Assembly: GCA_023144675.1 (NCBI GenBank)
Contig: JAGLFE010000089.1
Coordinates: forward strand, 1-25,221
DNA from: Thiomargarita sp.
Lineage (GTDB): Bacteria > Pseudomonadota > Gammaproteobacteria > Beggiatoales > Beggiatoaceae
Reading direction: 5' to 3'
DNA: 25,221 nucleotides
Both the position numbers and the translations under genes were made by a program. Below are positions 23,033 to 25,221 of the stretch, one piece after another. Positions within the stretch are counted from its first letter, which is position 1. The number at the start of each line of letters is the position of its first letter. The notes beneath the pieces were generated by a model, which saw only the letters and a program-made list of their open reading frames with translations, was not told the origin of the DNA and made no database searches.

Positions 23033-24976
23033 TTAAATATCTGAAGCTTTTTTAGAATAATTGGTAATATCTGCTTCTGTTTTTAAATGGGATATAAATT
23101 GATTGAAATCTGTTATGCCCATTGCTTGCTGCAATCGAAATTGTTTAGATTCCAAACTTTTATCTTCCTCATCCGATTTATTCTCACCATCTTTTACTTG
23201 CAAAACCGCAATTAAAGCATAATCACCATTTTTTAATTCTAAATTTTGATAAATTACATTATTTTCACTAGGTTGTCCCATTTTAAAAGCTGCTTCTAAA
23301 ATAGTTTTTTGTCTAACACTATTATCTTTTCTAGCAAACCATTCTGCTATTGACCAAGTTAAATCCTGTTCTTGTGGTTGAATATTATTATCCAGCTTAA
23401 TAGTTTCAAATAAACTTTGACCTAAATTTTTAGCTTTAATTTTTGCTTGTTCCAGTTTTATAGAAGCAATAATATTATCCTTTACTTCTTCTAAAGGTTT
23501 TAATGTTGCCGCTTCATGGTCTTTTAAACGTATCACCACCGCATGTTGTTCACTGATTTCAATCGGTTCACTATTATATCCATCTTTTAATACATTATTA
23601 CTGAAAGCAGCACTAATAACTTCATCATTTGCTAAAATAGGATGTTGCTCACTTTGTTCATAAACATCAAAGCGACTAAATAATTGAGTAGATTTATTTT
23701 TCAAGCCTAGATCGTCGACTAAACTGCTCAAACTATTGGGCTGTTCAAATGCTAAATTGCTAAACTGTCCAGCGATTCCATCAAATTCTACCTCAATTTT
23801 TTCCTGTTGTACTGTTATTATTAATTCATCACGAACTTCTTTAAACGTACGCACAATTTCTGCTTTTTTATCCAACAATTCAATAATATGAAAACCATAT
23901 CGTGTTTTAATTGGTTCGCTAACGTCCTTTATTTCCATATCCATAACTGCTTTTTCAAAAGGTTTTGCTATCATAGAATCAGAGTTGAGCCAATTCAAAT
24001 TACCACCTGAATTTTTACTATTAGTATCATCAGAATATTGTTTGGCTAATTCTGCAAAATCTTCTCCAGCTTTGATTTTAGCTGAAATTTCTTTAGATTT
24101 TTGTTCGGCTGCTACCAAATCTTCTGCAGTTGCATCATAATCTAATCTAGTTAAAATATGTCGTACATTCCATTCTGGGGGAGTTGTAAAACTTTGCTTA
24201 CGGCTTTCATAAATTTCTTGCAATGCTTCATCATCTATTTCTTCTAATTCTAAATCTGCTTTTGATAATTCTACATATTCAATACTAACTTTTTCATTAG
24301 TCATATATTGTGATTTATTTTTTGTATAATAATTATCTATTTCAGAATCGCTAACACTAATGTTATCAATAAAACGGTTAAATGGAATAACTAAATAACT
24401 AATAAGGCGTTGCTGTTTTTCCAATTGGATATGTTGTTGTTTAGCATAATCAGTTATAATCGCCGAACTTAATAATCCATTGCGAAATTGTTCAGCTAAC
24501 ATACTCCGACGAATAATATTTTCAAATTGCGAAGGCGTTAATCCCATATTATAACGCAACATATTTTTATAACGTTCTTGGTCAAATTTGTCATCATCAT
24601 TCTGAAAAGATTTAAAACTATGAATACGGTAAGCTAATAAAATATCCCCTATACGCATTCCAGAATCAACGGCTGATTGGACTAATAATTCCTCTTCAAT
24701 CATCTGTTGCAAAGTATCTTGACGAAGTTTTCCATCCATGTATGATAAATCCATATTTTGATCTTTGAACATAGAACGTAGTTGCTGTTTTCTTTGACTA
24801 AATTCTCGTTGAAAATCTGCTTCTAAAATTTCAACTCCATTCACCTCAGCAATAATTCTTTTGGGAGAAGGGTTAAAAAATTCATTAATTCCCCAAAAGG
24901 CAAACGGTACTGAAATAATCCCTACAATTACCCAAGCTAACCAACCTTGAACACCATCACGAATATTTTGTAACAT
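23033..24976 (-). CDS. ppiD: PpiD-like periplasmic peptidyl-prolyl isomerase/chaperone
   Basis: A 647-residue inner-membrane-anchored periplasmic folding factor. A short cytoplasmic N-terminus (MLQNIRDGVQGW) precedes one membrane segment (about 13-33) ending at FWGINEFF, the standard PpiD start. A SurA-N-like chaperone region (about 42-200) follows. The parvulin rotamase domain spans about 266-360: EWNVRHILTR, AGEDFAELAKQYSDD, NSGGNLNW, PIKTRYGFHIIELLD. A long C-terminal chaperone region completes it, similar in size to the 623-residue E. coli protein. PpiD helps proteins emerging from the Sec translocon. AAGGAA lies 11 bases before the ATG. In E. coli it follows hupB; here it heads a run with def. 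Confidence 0.93.
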   Translation of the reverse strand: MLQNIRDGVQGWLAWVIVGIISVPFAFWGINEFFNPSPKRIIAEVNGVEILEADFQREFSQRKQQLRSMFKDQNMDLSYMDGKLRQDTLQQMIEEELLVQSAVDSGMRIGDILLAYRIHSFKSFQNDDDKFDQERYKNMLRYNMGLTPSQFENIIRRSMLAEQFRNGLLSSAIITDYAKQQHIQLEKQQRLISYLVIPFNRFIDNISVSDSEIDNYYTKNKSQYMTNEKVSIEYVELSKADLELEEIDDEALQEIYESRKQSFTTPPEWNVRHILTRLDYDATAEDLVAAEQKSKEISAKIKAGEDFAELAKQYSDDTNSKNSGGNLNWLNSDSMIAKPFEKAVMDMEIKDVSEPIKTRYGFHIIELLDKKAEIVRTFKEVRDELIITVQQEKIEVEFDGIAGQFSNLAFEQPNSLSSLVDDLGLKNKSTQLFSRFDVYEQSEQHPILANDEVISAAFSNNVLKDGYNSEPIEISEQHAVVIRLKDHEAATLKPLEEVKDNIIASIKLEQAKIKAKNLGQSLFETIKLDNNIQPQEQDLTWSIAEWFARKDNSVRQKTILEAAFKMGQPSENNVIYQNLELKNGDYALIAVLQVKDGENKSDEEDKSLESKQFRLQQAMGITDFNQFISHLKTEADITNYSKKASDI

Positions 24977-25126
24977 AATAAAGTTTATTCCTTGTTTGAA
25001 TTATTCATTTTACTGCATGAGGTCATGATTTTCTACTTTTTCCTATTTTAAAAAAATAGATATATTGACAATATTTAAATAAGCCCATCTATTAATATAC
25101 ATTATATTAATAATTATCAATTATTT
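24977..25126. other. Region upstream of ppiD
   Basis: AT-rich, with no gene. It should contain the ppiD promoter; a possible minus-strand -35 TTGATA (complement of 25115-25120) lacks a clearly spaced -10. An AT-only perfect palindrome, ATTAATATA-CAT-TATATTAAT (25091-25111), could be an operator but is easily produced by chance here. Confidence 0.35.
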
Positions 25127-25221
25127 GTAACTATCTACCAATTAAAGCTTTAAATGCTAATTAAGAGTTAAAATTTTAACATGATTGATGTTACATTTTA
25201 TATGTATTTCTTAACTTGGTA
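25127..25221. mobile_element. Family A MITE-like element, copy 2, cut by the window edge
   Basis: It begins GTAACTATCTACCAATTAAA. Read as its reverse complement it aligns with the element at 8544-8774: ACCAAGTTAAGAAATAC, then TCATGTTAAAATTTTAACTC, then TTTAATTGGTAGATAGTTAC. It lacks the nested family B insertion and about 30 bases of the interior around GTAGGATGC...GCGCAT. The outer 9 bases of the second end fall outside the window. Confidence 0.85.

Noticed and set aside
1..25221. tRNA, rRNA, CRISPR array or complete insertion sequence
   Set aside because: No cloverleaf-like sequence in the intergenic gaps, no regularly spaced direct repeats and no transposase gene were recognised. The only mobile elements are inteins and small non-coding repeats.

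Overview
This is a strongly AT-rich bacterial chromosome segment. Gene content and order (sucCD, a dnaB–alr pair, proteobacterial accD, gspD, ppiD, GlnB-type PII) point to a gammaproteobacterium. The AT bias, two DnaB inteins, pyruvate phosphate dikinase, a Uma2-family gene and many small dispersed repeats recall the sulfur-oxidising Thiotrichales/Beggiatoaceae. That placement is inferred from style and gene content, not proven.

Layout. Positions 1-1544 (+) hold the 3' end of sucC, sucD and glnB: TCA-cycle succinyl-CoA synthetase followed by a PII sensor whose family binds 2-oxoglutarate. Positions 1658-3702 (-) form a compact three-gene operon of hemerythrin, DUF2249 protein and a polytopic heme-copper-oxidase-subunit-I-like protein. 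Positions 3998-8536 (+) hold dnaB, carrying two in-frame inteins, and alr. Positions 8544-8774 are a small inverted-repeat element with a second one nested inside it. Next come a response-regulator/histidine-kinase fusion (8823-9929) and an SDR-type epimerase-like gene (10112-11002). From 11150 to 24976 everything is on the minus strand; in transcription order it runs ppiD, def, Uma2-like, metG, gspD, ppdK, accD, GH57. The right edge carries another copy of the first small element.

The most notable content is mobile. (1) DnaB has 254- and 431-residue inteins inserted in the P-loop and at the RESG/SIEQD site. Both keep splicing residues but have decayed homing-endonuclease motifs. (2) There are two families of non-coding inverted-repeat elements. 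One copy of family B is inserted into a copy of family A with a perfect 8-bp target duplication, and the family A host itself has a near-perfect 8-bp duplication. All three family B copies lie just beyond gene 3' ends. One supplies the last codons and stop of a gene, and another brings a textbook intrinsic terminator.

Functionally this is mostly housekeeping: TCA cycle, nitrogen/2-oxoglutarate sensing, replication, D-alanine supply, fatty-acid synthesis, pyruvate/PEP interconversion, protein N-terminal maturation, periplasmic folding and type II secretion. Accessory parts are the hemerythrin operon and the GH57 enzyme. No rRNA, tRNA, CRISPR array, complete insertion sequence or phage module was seen.
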